A stretch of DNA of 64,000 nt from CAYLLN01 sp036496265 (GTDB lineage: Bacteria > Planctomycetota > Planctomycetia > Pirellulales > Pirellulaceae): contig DASXLL010000044.1 of the NCBI GenBank assembly GCA_036496265.1, forward strand, positions 41,311 through 105,310, read 5' to 3'. Under the pieces are notes generated by a model that saw only the letters and a list, made by a program, of their open reading frames with translations, had not been told where the DNA came from and did no database searches. Position 1 is the stretch's first letter. Each line of letters starts with the position of its first letter. Position numbers and translations under genes: made by a program. Below are positions 40,203 through 49,142 of this stretch, piece by piece.

Positions 40203-42035
40203 ATGGAAATCGCAGTCCGGAAAGCAAACGTTGCGAGGTGGCGAACCGGCCCGAAGCTGGCGGCCAAGATCGCCGTCGTCGCGGCCCTAGGCCTCTGCGT
40301 CCGCATGATCGTGGCCCAAGCGCCGGCGGTTGATCTTGCGGTTAAGGAAGAAAAAGAAGACGAGGGTCGAGGCTTCAAATACCAGGTTCCCAATCCGCAG
40401 TGGCGTAAAAGACCGGACGAGCAAAAGTTCCGCACCATTGTGCGATCCGTGTTCGCGGGATCACAGTCAATTGCTGAACCCGCACAGCGGCAGCTATTTC
40501 GCAGCTTCTTCGTGTCGTTTGTGTACCCGATGATGACGACTGAGGAGGGACTGCGAACGATTGGAAAGGAACGGCAGGATTTGCTACGCGACCTAGCCAG
40601 TACGAAAAGCCATGACGTGCATAAAGAGGTCGTCGATTTCACAATTCCGGCGATGACCAAGATCGTGCAGGACAAGGAATATCGGCCCCAGGCTCGTTAC
40701 AACGCGATGCTGATCCTGAGCAGCCTCAATGATGTCGAAGCGAACAATGTTGGCACCTCGCCAACGTTGCCTGAGCCGGCGAAAGCCGCGCTGCCAATTA
40801 TCTTGCAGCAGCATCAGAAAGCCGACCGCGATGAAATCAAGCTCGCGGCGCTCCTGGGTCTGGCTCGCAATCTGGAGTGGGACAACTACAAGCAGCAGCC
40901 GATGCCCGCGAATGGTCGAGCGGCAATTATCAAGGAACTGACGACGTTGGCGGAGATGAAAGAGTCGCCGGCTGGCCGCGAGGCAGACGTGCATCTGTGG
41001 ATGCGGCGGCGGGCCGTCGAGGGGCTGGCAGCAGCGTGCCTGACGAAGGCCGATCCGGAGATCGCCGCGGTCATGGAGCGGCTGCTGCGTGATGAAGCGG
41101 ATGCGACCAGTCTGCGATTGGCCGTCGCGACGGCGATGGGACGGATGTCGCTGCAAGCGCCCGCCAAGATCGACGCGGTGGCGACGGCCAAGGAACTTGG
41201 ATATTTGGCGCTAAAGGCGTGCGATACTGAACTGACACGAGCTGAAACGTATCGCAAAGATGAGCTCGAGCATCAGGCTCGGCTGGCTGGCAGTTACCAA
41301 GGCGAAGCCGGTTATGCGGCCGGCCCGGGCGGCATGCCCGGTGGACCGGGTCGAGGCATGGGCGACACGCCCGGCGGGATGCGGGCGCCGCTTCGGCCGA
41401 CGGCCGGAGCTCCTGGTATGGGTGATGGTTATGGCGGCGAGCTCGGAGCTTCGGACCCGTCGATGCAAGATCCAAAACATTTTGAGGTCGAGTATTTGCG
41501 ACGGCGATTGCGGCAGAGCTTGTACGCCGTGCAGCTTGGTCTCTTAGGTGGTGACGATCATCCGCCGCCCAAGAAAACGGATTCGACCGGCTCTGCCGAC
41601 TCAACGAAGACGAAAACGACGACGCCCACAACCACCAAGGGCGCTGAAGAGAAAAAAGAACGCGGCATGTACGCCGTCGCTAAGACGAAGCCCGAGAAGG
41701 CACAAGTGGATGAAGTCTATTGGGCCGTTCGCAAGCTGGCGGAGACAATTGAGGTCGATGGCGCCGATATCGACTTTTATCAGCTCATTAAAGATGGTCG
41801 CCGCGATTTGAAGCCGCTGGAGGCCGTCGTTGGACGGCGAGCGCCGCCACCGGGGGCTGCTCCTGGCACCGAGGATGAGCCGACCGCTGGTAAAGCGAAA
41901 GCGGGAGCCAAAGGCGCGCCGCAAAAAGGGCCGCCCGGAGCCAAAGGCAGGCCTGTTGTGCCGGGCAAGGCCGCTTCGAAGCCCGCGCCGCGGCCGCAGC
42001 CCAGCGTTTTTGGTCAGCCGCGGTTCGGCAAGTAG
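40203..42035 (+). CDS. Secreted HEAT-like protein with Gly/Pro-rich segment, unknown function
   Basis: A 610-residue protein of unknown function. From ATG 40203 the N-terminus is basic with a hydrophobic core IAVVAALGLCVRMIVA and a likely cleavage after AQA, so it is probably exported. An upstream ATG at 40131 would add 24 residues before the signal; GGAG lies about 12 bases before 40203. Residues about 60-340 are helical with repeat-like AALLGLARNL and AVATAMGRMSL pairs, resembling HEAT/ARM repeats. Residues about 360-420 are Gly/Met/Pro-rich. A Thr/Lys-rich linker follows, then a small helical domain with VDEVYWAVRKLAETIE and a Pro/Ala/Lys-rich tail. No enzyme motif is evident. Confidence 0.72.
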   Translation: MEIAVRKANVARWRTGPKLAAKIAVVAALGLCVRMIVAQAPAVDLAVKEEKEDEGRGFKYQVPNPQWRKRPDEQKFRTIVRSVFAGSQSIAEPAQRQLFRSFFVSFVYPMMTTEEGLRTIGKERQDLLRDLASTKSHDVHKEVVDFTIPAMTKIVQDKEYRPQARYNAMLILSSLNDVEANNVGTSPTLPEPAKAALPIILQQHQKADRDEIKLAALLGLARNLEWDNYKQQPMPANGRAAIIKELTTLAEMKESPAGREADVHLWMRRRAVEGLAAACLTKADPEIAAVMERLLRDEADATSLRLAVATAMGRMSLQAPAKIDAVATAKELGYLALKACDTELTRAETYRKDELEHQARLAGSYQGEAGYAAGPGGMPGGPGRGMGDTPGGMRAPLRPTAGAPGMGDGYGGELGASDPSMQDPKHFEVEYLRRRLRQSLYAVQLGLLGGDDHPPPKKTDSTGSADSTKTKTTTPTTTKGAEEKKERGMYAVAKTKPEKAQVDEVYWAVRKLAETIEVDGADIDFYQLIKDGRRDLKPLEAVVGRRAPPPGAAPGTEDEPTAGKAKAGAKGAPQKGPPGAKGRPVVPGKAASKPAPRPQPSVFGQPRFGK

Positions 42036-42041
42036 CGGCGG

Positions 42042-42470
42042 CTATTTGGCGAAGCGCCATACCACCGCGTCGCCCGCTTTTAGCTCCATGACGCCGGCGC
42101 TGTATCGCGCCGGCTGATCGTTCACGGTGTACCGCCAGTTGGGGCCATTCGCCCCTTCGTTTGCTTTGTCGTCGATCGCGGTGATAAAAACGGATTCGCC
42201 GCGGCCGACGAACGCGAGCTTGATACCGCGCGGATGATTCTCCGCCGCTTGCAGCGCATCGAAGACGGTCATCTTTTCTTTCCAGGGCAGCGCCGTGAAC
42301 GATTTCTGCACCCCGTCGCCGTAGTCGAGTGTCAGACGAACGCTGGCGGCGGTGTCCTGGGTTAACGCTGGAAGATCGTGGGTGGCGATGCCCACGCCAA
42401 CGAGGACCAGCGCAACCAGCGATAAGGCGCGCCGCGTCATTCGTCGGCGATTAATAGACATGCTCGTCAT
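42042..42470 (-). CDS. Secreted DUF4430-type protein
   Basis: A 142-residue protein. The ATG at 42470 has GAGGAG seven bases upstream. The N-terminus (SINRRRMTRRALSLVALVLVGVGIAT) is a basic signal peptide or membrane anchor. The rest matches DUF4430/cobalamin-binding-like modules: SVRLTLDYGDGVQKSF, MTVFDALQAAENHP, GPNWRYTVNDQPA and the end MELKAGDAVVWRFAK. These small beta-grasp-like domains are related to transcobalamin C-terminal domains, but ligand binding is not established. It converges with the HEAT-like gene and is divergent from pckA. Confidence 0.82.
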   Translation of the reverse strand: MTSMSINRRRMTRRALSLVALVLVGVGIATHDLPALTQDTAASVRLTLDYGDGVQKSFTALPWKEKMTVFDALQAAENHPRGIKLAFVGRGESVFITAIDDKANEGANGPNWRYTVNDQPARYSAGVMELKAGDAVVWRFAK

Positions 42471-42572
42471 AATGCTCCTCGCAATCAGTGAATCCGGCGT
42501 TTCCTTTCTAGCCGGGAGCAGATAACTTGTCACGACGGCGGATGGCCCGGTCTTGTTTTTGGAACATTGCTT

Positions 42573-44195
42573 ATGAGCGCCCCCGATCCCTCGCTGCACG
42601 CGAATCCGTTGCCCGACTACTTCGATCTGTCGAGCTACGGCATCACCGTCAAGGCTGTCTGCCGGAATCTGGCCCCCGCGACCCTGTATGCCGAGGCGAT
42701 CCGCGAGGACGAGAAGTGCGACATCGCGGACACCGGCGCGCTCATCGCCTATTCCGGCGACAAAACCGGCCGTAGCCCGAAAGACAAACGCATCGTCGAG
42801 CATCCCGATTCGAAAAATGATGTCTGGTGGGGCAATGTCAATATTCCAATTGCCTACGACACGTTTCTCATCAACCTCGAACGGGCCAAGGACTATTTCA
42901 ACACTCGGAAGCGGCTCTATGTCGTCGATGGCTATGCCGGTTGGGACCCGAAGCTGCGGGCGAAGGTGCGGGTTATCTGCACGCGGCCGTATCATGCCCT
43001 GTTCATGCACAACCTGCTAATCCGGCCGACGGCCGAGGAACTGGCGAGCTTCGGCCAACCGGACGGCGTCATTTACAACGCGGGTGAATTTCCCGCCAAC
43101 CAGCGGACGCACGGCATGACGTCGAAGACGAGCATCGACCTGTGCCTCGAATCGCGGGAGATGGTGATTCTCGGCAGCGAATACGCCGGTGAGATGAAAA
43201 AAGGCGTGTTCACGATGATGAACTACTTCGGTCCCAAGGCCGGTATTCTTTCGATGCACTGCTCGGCGACGGCCGATCAAACGACAGGCCGCACATCGCT
43301 CATGTTCGGCCTTTCCGGCACCGGCAAAACCACGCTTTCGGCCGATCCGACTCGGCTCTTAATTGGCGACGACGAGCATTGCTGGAGCGATACGGGCATC
43401 TTCAATATCGAAGGCGGGTGTTACGCGAAGGCCCTCAATCTCGCCCCGGAAACGGAGCCGGAGATTTTTCAGGCCCTCCGGTTTGGCGCGGTGCTCGAAA
43501 ATGTCGTCTATGACCAGCAAACACATCACGTCGATTATCGCAACCCGCGAATTACAGAAAACACGCGCGGCGCTTACCCAATCGAATTTATTCGCAACGC
43601 GAAAATTCCGTGCCTCGGCGAGCATCCGGCTGACGTGATCTTCCTCACTTGCGATGCCTTTGGGGTTTTGCCGCCGGTCAGCCGGTTAACGCCGGCACAG
43701 GCCATGTACCATTTCATCAGCGGCTATACGGCTAAGGTCGCGGGGACCGAGATGGGCATCACCGAGCCGCAGGCGACGTTCTCGCCCTGCTTCGGCGGCC
43801 CGTTCCTGATGTGGCGGCCGGCCAAATATGCCGAGCTACTGGCGGCAAAGCTCAAGCAGCATCAGGCCAATGTGTGGCTCGTCAACACTGGCTGGAGCGG
43901 CGGCAGTTATGGCTCTGGCGAGCGAATGAAGCTGAAAATCACACGGGCGATTGTAAATGCCATTCATTCGGGCGCACTAACGAATTCCAAGAGTCATCCC
44001 GATCCCGTGTTCGGGCTGGAGATTCCCGCTTCCTGCCCCGAAGTGCCCGCTGAGATTTTGACGCCGCGAAACACGTGGCAAAATACTGCAGCCTATGATG
44101 CCAAAGCCACGCATCTGGCCGGTTTATTCCGCGATAATTTTCAGAAGTATGCGGCCGACGTAGCGCCGGAGGTTATTGCGGCCGGGCCAAAATAA
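42573..44195 (+). CDS. pckA: Phosphoenolpyruvate carboxykinase (ATP)
   Basis: A 540-residue enzyme converting oxaloacetate + ATP to phosphoenolpyruvate + CO2 in gluconeogenesis. Key motifs are intact: SGDKTGRSPKDKR near the N-terminus, the kinase-1 loop GLSGTGKTTLSADP, the metal-binding NIEGGCYAKALNL and the C-terminal NTGWSGGSYGSGERMKL. The length is that of the ATP-dependent family, distinct from the GTP form. The start ATG 42573 (MSAPDPS) is preferred over TTG 42567. It converges with the Spy/CpxP-like gene, four bases from its stop. Confidence 0.97.
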   Translation: MSAPDPSLHANPLPDYFDLSSYGITVKAVCRNLAPATLYAEAIREDEKCDIADTGALIAYSGDKTGRSPKDKRIVEHPDSKNDVWWGNVNIPIAYDTFLINLERAKDYFNTRKRLYVVDGYAGWDPKLRAKVRVICTRPYHALFMHNLLIRPTAEELASFGQPDGVIYNAGEFPANQRTHGMTSKTSIDLCLESREMVILGSEYAGEMKKGVFTMMNYFGPKAGILSMHCSATADQTTGRTSLMFGLSGTGKTTLSADPTRLLIGDDEHCWSDTGIFNIEGGCYAKALNLAPETEPEIFQALRFGAVLENVVYDQQTHHVDYRNPRITENTRGAYPIEFIRNAKIPCLGEHPADVIFLTCDAFGVLPPVSRLTPAQAMYHFISGYTAKVAGTEMGITEPQATFSPCFGGPFLMWRPAKYAELLAAKLKQHQANVWLVNTGWSGGSYGSGERMKLKITRAIVNAIHSGALTNSKSHPDPVFGLEIPASCPEVPAEILTPRNTWQNTAAYDAKATHLAGLFRDNFQKYAADVAPEVIAAGPK

Positions 44196-44199
44196 GTGG

Positions 44200-44892
44200 T
44201 CAGTTGTTGCCTCGGCGGCGAAGACTCAACTGGCTGACATCGAAGGGCTTCCCTTTGAGCTCCGCGAGCTTGGATTTCTGACCGTCGTTCAAAACTTCGA
44301 GCGCCTTGGCGTCGCGTTCCACGTTCATCTCCCGGATGCGAGCAAACCGTTGCTGAAAATCGCCGTCCAGCTGCTGCTGGCGACGGCTGGTTTCGTTTCG
44401 CAACTCGCTTAATTGCGTTTGCTGCGCATCGGACAAATCGAGCTCCTTGGACAACAGCGGTTCCAGCCAGACCTCGATTCCGGAGGCTTGCAGCTGAATT
44501 TGCTTGAGCCGAGCAATCTGTTCGCTGCTCAGCAGCTCTTCCAGCTTTGGCAGGAACTTGGCGGTCAAACTGCGATTCACCTCGGATGATTTCTCATTGA
44601 CCTTCCGCATCTCGGCGGCTCGCTCCAGCGCCGGCAGATCACGAAGCGCGTCGTTGTCGAAGCCCTGGGCCTTGAACTCGCGATCCGACGCATTGCGATA
44701 GGAGTCATATAGCTCACTCAATTTGCCGCCGATCTCGCCGCCGACGCCCAAATCCTTCTGCACGGCCTCATTTCTGGCCAATGAAACAAGGCTATTCGTC
44801 CGTCCGCTGAAGCCGAACTGAGCCCAAGCAACTTGTGTGACACAAAGGCAAGTGGACAGCGAAACGATCGCCGCGGTTCGGCATCTCAACAT
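44200..44892 (-). CDS. Secreted Spy/CpxP-like helical protein A
   Basis: A 230-residue protein with a signal peptide cut near AWA-QF. The mature part is helical and charged with LTAKFLPKLEELLSSEQIARLKQIQLQASG and LSDAQQTQLSELRNETSR, the pattern of periplasmic Spy/CpxP-like proteins (LTxxQ-like segments). It ends LKGKPFDVSQLSLRRRGNN. It is a paralogue of the protein encoded at 45664-46392, with matching start (NEAVQKDLGVGG) and end (GKPFDVSQL). Between them lie an HNH nuclease gene and a small gene. A role as periplasmic chaperone or metal/stress protein is only inferred. Confidence 0.75.
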   Translation of the reverse strand: MLRCRTAAIVSLSTCLCVTQVAWAQFGFSGRTNSLVSLARNEAVQKDLGVGGEIGGKLSELYDSYRNASDREFKAQGFDNDALRDLPALERAAEMRKVNEKSSEVNRSLTAKFLPKLEELLSSEQIARLKQIQLQASGIEVWLEPLLSKELDLSDAQQTQLSELRNETSRRQQQLDGDFQQRFARIREMNVERDAKALEVLNDGQKSKLAELKGKPFDVSQLSLRRRGNN

Positions 44893-44927
44893 GGCAGAAA
44901 CTCCGTATTGGCCATAAATAGGAGCAG

Positions 44928-45341
44928 TTATGGATAGCGGTGACTCGATATTAAGGTCTCGCGCAGTGCCATCAAATCGTCTCGGTTGAATTGCAGCATA
45001 ACGACGGTAACACGCCCTTCCGGCGTTACTCCCACGATTTTGCCGCCCTGAAGCCGAAAATGATCATCCCAACGATCGTGTCGTGGATTGAACATTCGCG
45101 TTGGCTGACTTGTGATCGAATCAATGGCAGCGACCTCGGGTCCTTTCAGCAAATTGCAAACGGCACACGCCCAAGCCAAATTCTCCGCCGAAGTTTCCCC
45201 TCCGTGACGTTTCGAAACGATATGGTCTGGCTGATGTGGAACCGTGCTATCGTCTTCGTGCCGGAGACAGTATTCGCAGCGCCCATTAGCTCGGTCACGA
45301 ATCAATTTGCGGAGACGGCTGGGAACATGCCTCCTATTCAT
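44928..45341 (-). CDS. HNH endonuclease
   Basis: A 137-residue HNH nuclease. Zinc-type cysteines CEYC (about 23-26) and CAVC bracket the core HQPDHIVSKRHGGETSAENLAWACAVCNLLKG, with the catalytic-type DHI histidine and the asparagine of the ENL segment. It ends with a beta-rich tail with GKIVGVTPEGRVTVVML. Similar short nucleases are common as free-standing genes of unknown target and in mobile or defence settings. It starts inside the stop of the upstream small gene (ATGA overlap), so the two are coupled. It cannot be told from the sequence whether it is a restriction enzyme, a homing-type enzyme or something else. Confidence 0.88.
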   Translation of the reverse strand: MNRRHVPSRLRKLIRDRANGRCEYCLRHEDDSTVPHQPDHIVSKRHGGETSAENLAWACAVCNLLKGPEVAAIDSITSQPTRMFNPRHDRWDDHFRLQGGKIVGVTPEGRVTVVMLQFNRDDLMALRETLISSHRYP

Positions 45342-45592
45342 GATCTGGCGCCGACGGACCGCAATCTTGCCTTCAGCAAGCTCAGCAAAATCTCGGAATT
45401 CAAAAAAGATTCCAGTTCGTTGCCTTCGTCAGGGGAAAGCTCGTCCTCTTTGTTCTTTTCCGTGAGTTCGATGTAGCGCTCCTCCACGACGGCCGAAGGG
45501 CGCCAAGCGATTATCTCCTGCTCCGATGGTCCCCGCCGCAAAAAATCGGCGAAGTCGTTGATTAATGAGGGGGATTGAAGAGCCGTAGTCAT
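45338..45592 (-). CDS. Small acidic protein coupled to HNH gene, unknown
   Basis: An 84-residue acidic protein. The start at 45592 is set by a strong AAGGAGG box nine bases upstream, unusual in this window, and beats upstream ATG 45613. It contains INDFADFLRRGPSEQEIIAWRPSAVVEERYIEL and DELSPDEGNELESFLNSEILL, mostly helical. I do not recognise a family, but small acidic proteins beside HNH nucleases can be inhibitors or partners. The stop overlaps the HNH start by four bases. Confidence 0.75.
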   Translation of the reverse strand: MTTALQSPSLINDFADFLRRGPSEQEIIAWRPSAVVEERYIELTEKNKEDELSPDEGNELESFLNSEILLSLLKARLRSVGARS

Positions 45593-45663
45593 TGGCTTAG
45601 CCTCCTTCCCCATTTTACTCGGAATCTCGGAACGCCGGCAATTCAAGCCGATGAAAGAGCGAA

Positions 45664-46392
45664 CTAGTTACCCTTCCCGCGCCGGCCGCCGAATCCGCCG
45701 AATAGCTGCGAGACGTCAAATTGCTTCCCTTTGAGCGAGTTCAGCTTTTCCTTCTGCTCGGCTGTCAGCACTTCCATCGCTTTCGATGTCCTTTCTTCGC
45801 GCATCTTGGCCGCCGCGGCCTGATCGAATCCGCCTGCAAACAGCTCGCGCTGCTTCTGAGTATATTCCATGGTCAGCGCATTCAGTTTTTGCCGCTGCTC
45901 GTCGGAAAGCTTCAACTCCGACGCGACATCGGCCTGGAGCAGCGCCGGCGGACCTTGATTCTGCCAAGCCGCTTGCAGTTGGATTTGCTGCAGACGTTTA
46001 ACTTGGTCGGCTGAAAGCAACGCTTTGACCTTCGGATCGAATTCATCGTTCAGCTTGTTGCCGATTTGGTTCATCTTCTGCCGCTGCTCTTGCGTCAGGT
46101 TTCGAAAATCCTGCGGGTTAATGCTGGCGGTCTGATATTCCTTTTGCCGCGCGGCGTTGAGGTCATCTCGCAATGAGTTCAATTTGTCCTTCAGGTCACC
46201 GCTAACGCCCAGTTCCTTTTGAACCGATTCGTTACCCGCGAGCGTCACGAGATTCGTACCGCCGAACATGCCCCCGCCAAAACCTCCGCCGCCGCCCTTA
46301 CCTTTGCCTTTTTGCTGGGCGTTCGCCGCGGACAGAAGAATCACAAGAATCAGGACGAGAAAAGCGGCAAACGTTCGGATGGATGTTTTCAT
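45664..46392 (-). CDS. Secreted Spy/CpxP-like helical protein B
   Basis: A 242-residue paralogue of the protein at 44200-44892. The start ATG 46392 gives a signal peptide (MKTSIRTFAAFLVLILVILLSA then NA-QQ), preferred over a GTG at 46404. A Gly/Lys-rich patch (about 27-45) follows, then NLVTLAGNESVQKELGVSG, LSDEQRQKLNALTMEYTQKQ and the end SLKGKQFDVSQLFGGFGG. Helical, periplasmic in all likelihood. The function is unknown; the resemblance to CpxP/Spy is by pattern only. Confidence 0.75.
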   Translation of the reverse strand: MKTSIRTFAAFLVLILVILLSAANAQQKGKGKGGGGGFGGGMFGGTNLVTLAGNESVQKELGVSGDLKDKLNSLRDDLNAARQKEYQTASINPQDFRNLTQEQRQKMNQIGNKLNDEFDPKVKALLSADQVKRLQQIQLQAAWQNQGPPALLQADVASELKLSDEQRQKLNALTMEYTQKQRELFAGGFDQAAAAKMREERTSKAMEVLTAEQKEKLNSLKGKQFDVSQLFGGFGGRRGKGN

Positions 46393-46484
46393 GATCAACG
46401 TCACTTGGGAGTTGGATTTGAAGCCTCAGATTGCGCCCGTAGTGTGATGTCCCGGCAAGGCCAAAGTCAAGCAGTCGCGCAGTT

Positions 46485-48950
46485 TCAGTAATCTCGGCTG
46501 CGTTTTGGCGGAGCGGCAACCGAGACTTCCCAGGCCGCTACCCGATCGCCGCTGGAAAGCAGAAGAACGGCTTTTTCGCCGATTTTCGTCGCCGCGATTC
46601 CGGTCAGTGGCAATCCGGTGAAAAACGAATCAAAGAGCTGGCCGTCGGCTGTAATCAAATGCACGGAGCCGTCGGGGCCGGCAATCCAAAATTCGCCCTG
46701 ATGTCCCGACAAAACTTTACTGGCCGCCACGGGCTCGATGGGGTTTTGATGCACGCCGAGCGGCAGCGGGTAATTCCATTTTTCCGATAACTCATCAGAC
46801 AGACCGACGGCAAACGGCTCGTTCTTATCGCTGGTGGCCAGTGCTAGAAAATTGGCCTGCAACGGTGCCGAAAATTGACCACCGAGGATTCGGGCGATCG
46901 GCCAATTACGGACGCTAACCGGCGGCTCGCCATTCCCAAAGCGGTTGATCCGTCCGATCGCGCCCTTCTCATCTCCGCTCACGAAAATCATGCGCGATCC
47001 CAAATCATCGGGCAGAGCGACAGCCAGCGAAAGCGCCGCCGGAACGGTGCCGTTCCGCCAGCGAACGTCCCCTTGCAGCGACAAAGCGACCACACCCGCC
47101 CCGCCCGCTGCGGCCACGAGAATATCGAGGCTGCCATCGTTGTCTAAGTCGGTGAGTGCTAAATCGGCGACACCCAGCGGCGCTTGATCTGCCGGTGGAA
47201 ACGCCAGGAGCAGCTTCCAGCGATCGTCGAACAAGAAGAATTGCGGCGCAAGTGGCGAGCTGCCGACAAAAAATCGCTTGCCGCTTTTGTCGGCTGCCGT
47301 ACGGACGAACGTTATCACTGTCTGCGGCGGAATTTCGAGAGAATGGCGGTTGATAATCTTGCCCTGGCCGTCAATTTCGATCGCGGATCGGCCGCCGCTC
47401 AACACAAAAGACTGCTGGGATCCATCAGGCGGCGAGCCAACCGTCAAATTGCCAGCCGCTGCCACTGCGCATTCCCACAGTGGATTAACGACGATTTTCT
47501 GCGGCTCACTTCGCTGCCGAATCACCGCTTCGGGCACTTCAACGAGTTCTCCCGGCTCCGGGCCGCCGCGCGCTAAAAGCTGCTCATATTTCTCCCGCTC
47601 GCGCCGATATTCGGCCACGATTTCTGCCGCCAGGTCGTCGCCGCGCTTCAGCCGCTCGACGATGCCGACCAGCTGATCGGCCAGTTCCGGCGAGCCTCCG
47701 GCTTGAAAAATTTGCACGCAGCCGCGTTTATCCAGCACGGTAATCGTCGGCTGCAGCTCGATGTGAAATGCCTTGTCGCCGAAGGCTTCCAGATCGCGCA
47801 CGACTGGCAGCTCAACTTTCCACTCGGCCAGTCGCCTTGTCAGCGCATCATTGCTAACAGCCGTTGGATCGGTCGCCACCGCAAAAAACATGACGCCTTC
47901 TTCTTTGGCCAGCCGCTGAGCCGCAGTTGCGACCTGTTGCAGTGTCGCCTCGCAAGCCGGGTCGTCGTGATACCAAGCGAGGACGACGACTTTGCCGGCG
48001 AGATCCTTTTCGATGAGTCGCTTGCCGTCCAGCCGCGTGAAGTAAAACTCCGCCGGCTGCTGACCGAACAGATCACTGGGCAGCGGCGGCGGCGGCCGAG
48101 TGAACGCCTTCATCTGTTTAGCATTCGGCGGCACGTCGAGCACAAACTGCTGAGGATTGATCGGCGCGTTGATCGCTGCGTCGCGGAAATCGGCAAATAA
48201 TTCGAGTTGGCTGACGCTGGGATCGTGGGCCAGGTCAGAAACTAATGCGGCTGCCGGATAGTCCAACCGCCGCAGCAGAAAATCTTGCTGATCGACCCAA
48301 AAGACAAATGCGCCGCCGGGTGACGGGACCTCAACGCGAAAACAAACTCGGCCGTTGTGCTCTTTATCGGCCAGTCGCTGACATGCGACATCCGCATCAA
48401 ACGCCGCCACCAGTCCGCCCGCCTCCAAGAGCAACTCCAGTTGCACCGGCTGCCGTCGCAAGCGACTGCTAATCGTCTCGTAGAGAAGCTCATCGCCGGC
48501 CAAGTCCTTCAGCTTCAGCGGCTTGGGGGCTGACCGCACGACCATCTGGTTATCGACGTTGTTCGACGCCGCATCTTCGATCCGCGCTTTGAGCTGATTG
48601 CCGTCACATTTCACAGTGGCCTGAAACGCGGTGATCGAAAGCTTATCCGGTCTCTCGAATGCAACAGCAAACGGCTGCTCTTGAAATACCGGCTGGCCGT
48701 TTTGCCGAAACGCCAGCCGGACCACCGCGTTATCCTTGTAGGTTTTCGCTTGGCGATAGGTTGCCAGGAGCCGTTTGAGAATCTCGCTTGCTGACAAATC
48801 TGCGGCTGGTTTTGTGGATTTAGCGACGGAAGCCGTTTTGCCTTCGTCGCGGCTTTCTTTAGGCGGATCGCCGGTCCCTTCCGGCTTCTGGCAACCAACG
48901 CCTAGCACCAGCGCACATAGAGCGGCGAAAAGCATCCCAGCAATTCTCAT
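46485..48950 (-). CDS. Lipoprotein with redoxin-like domain and beta-propeller-like C-terminus
   Basis: An 821-residue lipoprotein (lipobox LVLGVGC, Cys20). Domains: a LolA/outer-membrane-sorting-like beta region (about 55-290, with LLATYRQAKTYKDNAVVRL); a thioredoxin-fold part (about 310-450) with KVVVLAWYHDDPACEATLQQV; and a C-terminal region (about 490-820) with FG-GAP/VCBS-like ALTDLDNDGSLDILVAAAGG, probably a beta propeller. In the redoxin part the CxxC is missing: a single Cys is left (DDPAC), so ordinary disulfide exchange is unlikely. It faces the periplasm or cell surface. It stands alone, on the same strand as the Spy/CpxP-like genes. Confidence 0.75.
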   Translation of the reverse strand: MRIAGMLFAALCALVLGVGCQKPEGTGDPPKESRDEGKTASVAKSTKPAADLSASEILKRLLATYRQAKTYKDNAVVRLAFRQNGQPVFQEQPFAVAFERPDKLSITAFQATVKCDGNQLKARIEDAASNNVDNQMVVRSAPKPLKLKDLAGDELLYETISSRLRRQPVQLELLLEAGGLVAAFDADVACQRLADKEHNGRVCFRVEVPSPGGAFVFWVDQQDFLLRRLDYPAAALVSDLAHDPSVSQLELFADFRDAAINAPINPQQFVLDVPPNAKQMKAFTRPPPPLPSDLFGQQPAEFYFTRLDGKRLIEKDLAGKVVVLAWYHDDPACEATLQQVATAAQRLAKEEGVMFFAVATDPTAVSNDALTRRLAEWKVELPVVRDLEAFGDKAFHIELQPTITVLDKRGCVQIFQAGGSPELADQLVGIVERLKRGDDLAAEIVAEYRREREKYEQLLARGGPEPGELVEVPEAVIRQRSEPQKIVVNPLWECAVAAAGNLTVGSPPDGSQQSFVLSGGRSAIEIDGQGKIINRHSLEIPPQTVITFVRTAADKSGKRFFVGSSPLAPQFFLFDDRWKLLLAFPPADQAPLGVADLALTDLDNDGSLDILVAAAGGAGVVALSLQGDVRWRNGTVPAALSLAVALPDDLGSRMIFVSGDEKGAIGRINRFGNGEPPVSVRNWPIARILGGQFSAPLQANFLALATSDKNEPFAVGLSDELSEKWNYPLPLGVHQNPIEPVAASKVLSGHQGEFWIAGPDGSVHLITADGQLFDSFFTGLPLTGIAATKIGEKAVLLLSSGDRVAAWEVSVAAPPKRSRDY

Positions 48951-49142
48951 CCATCAATCCCTTGAATGAATACATTGACCGAATAGTAACGATCATTTTG
49001 GCAGACTTCGCGAATTTCACAAAGACAGGCTGAGCGGAGAGCCTGGAACAGGAAGAAACGAACGAAACAGAGCCGAATGGTGACTCCACTCTGTTAACTC
49101 TGTTTCCTCCTGTTCAATTTGCCGCCCCGATCTACAGCCGCA

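Noticed and set aside
39656..40675. Minus-strand frame of 339 codons across the hrpA end and the next gene
   Set aside because: It overlaps two strong genes on the other strand and shows no protein family.
42471..43010. 5' extension of the DUF4430-type frame on the minus strand
   Set aside because: Lies antisense to pckA; a good ribosome site and signal peptide place the true start at 42470.
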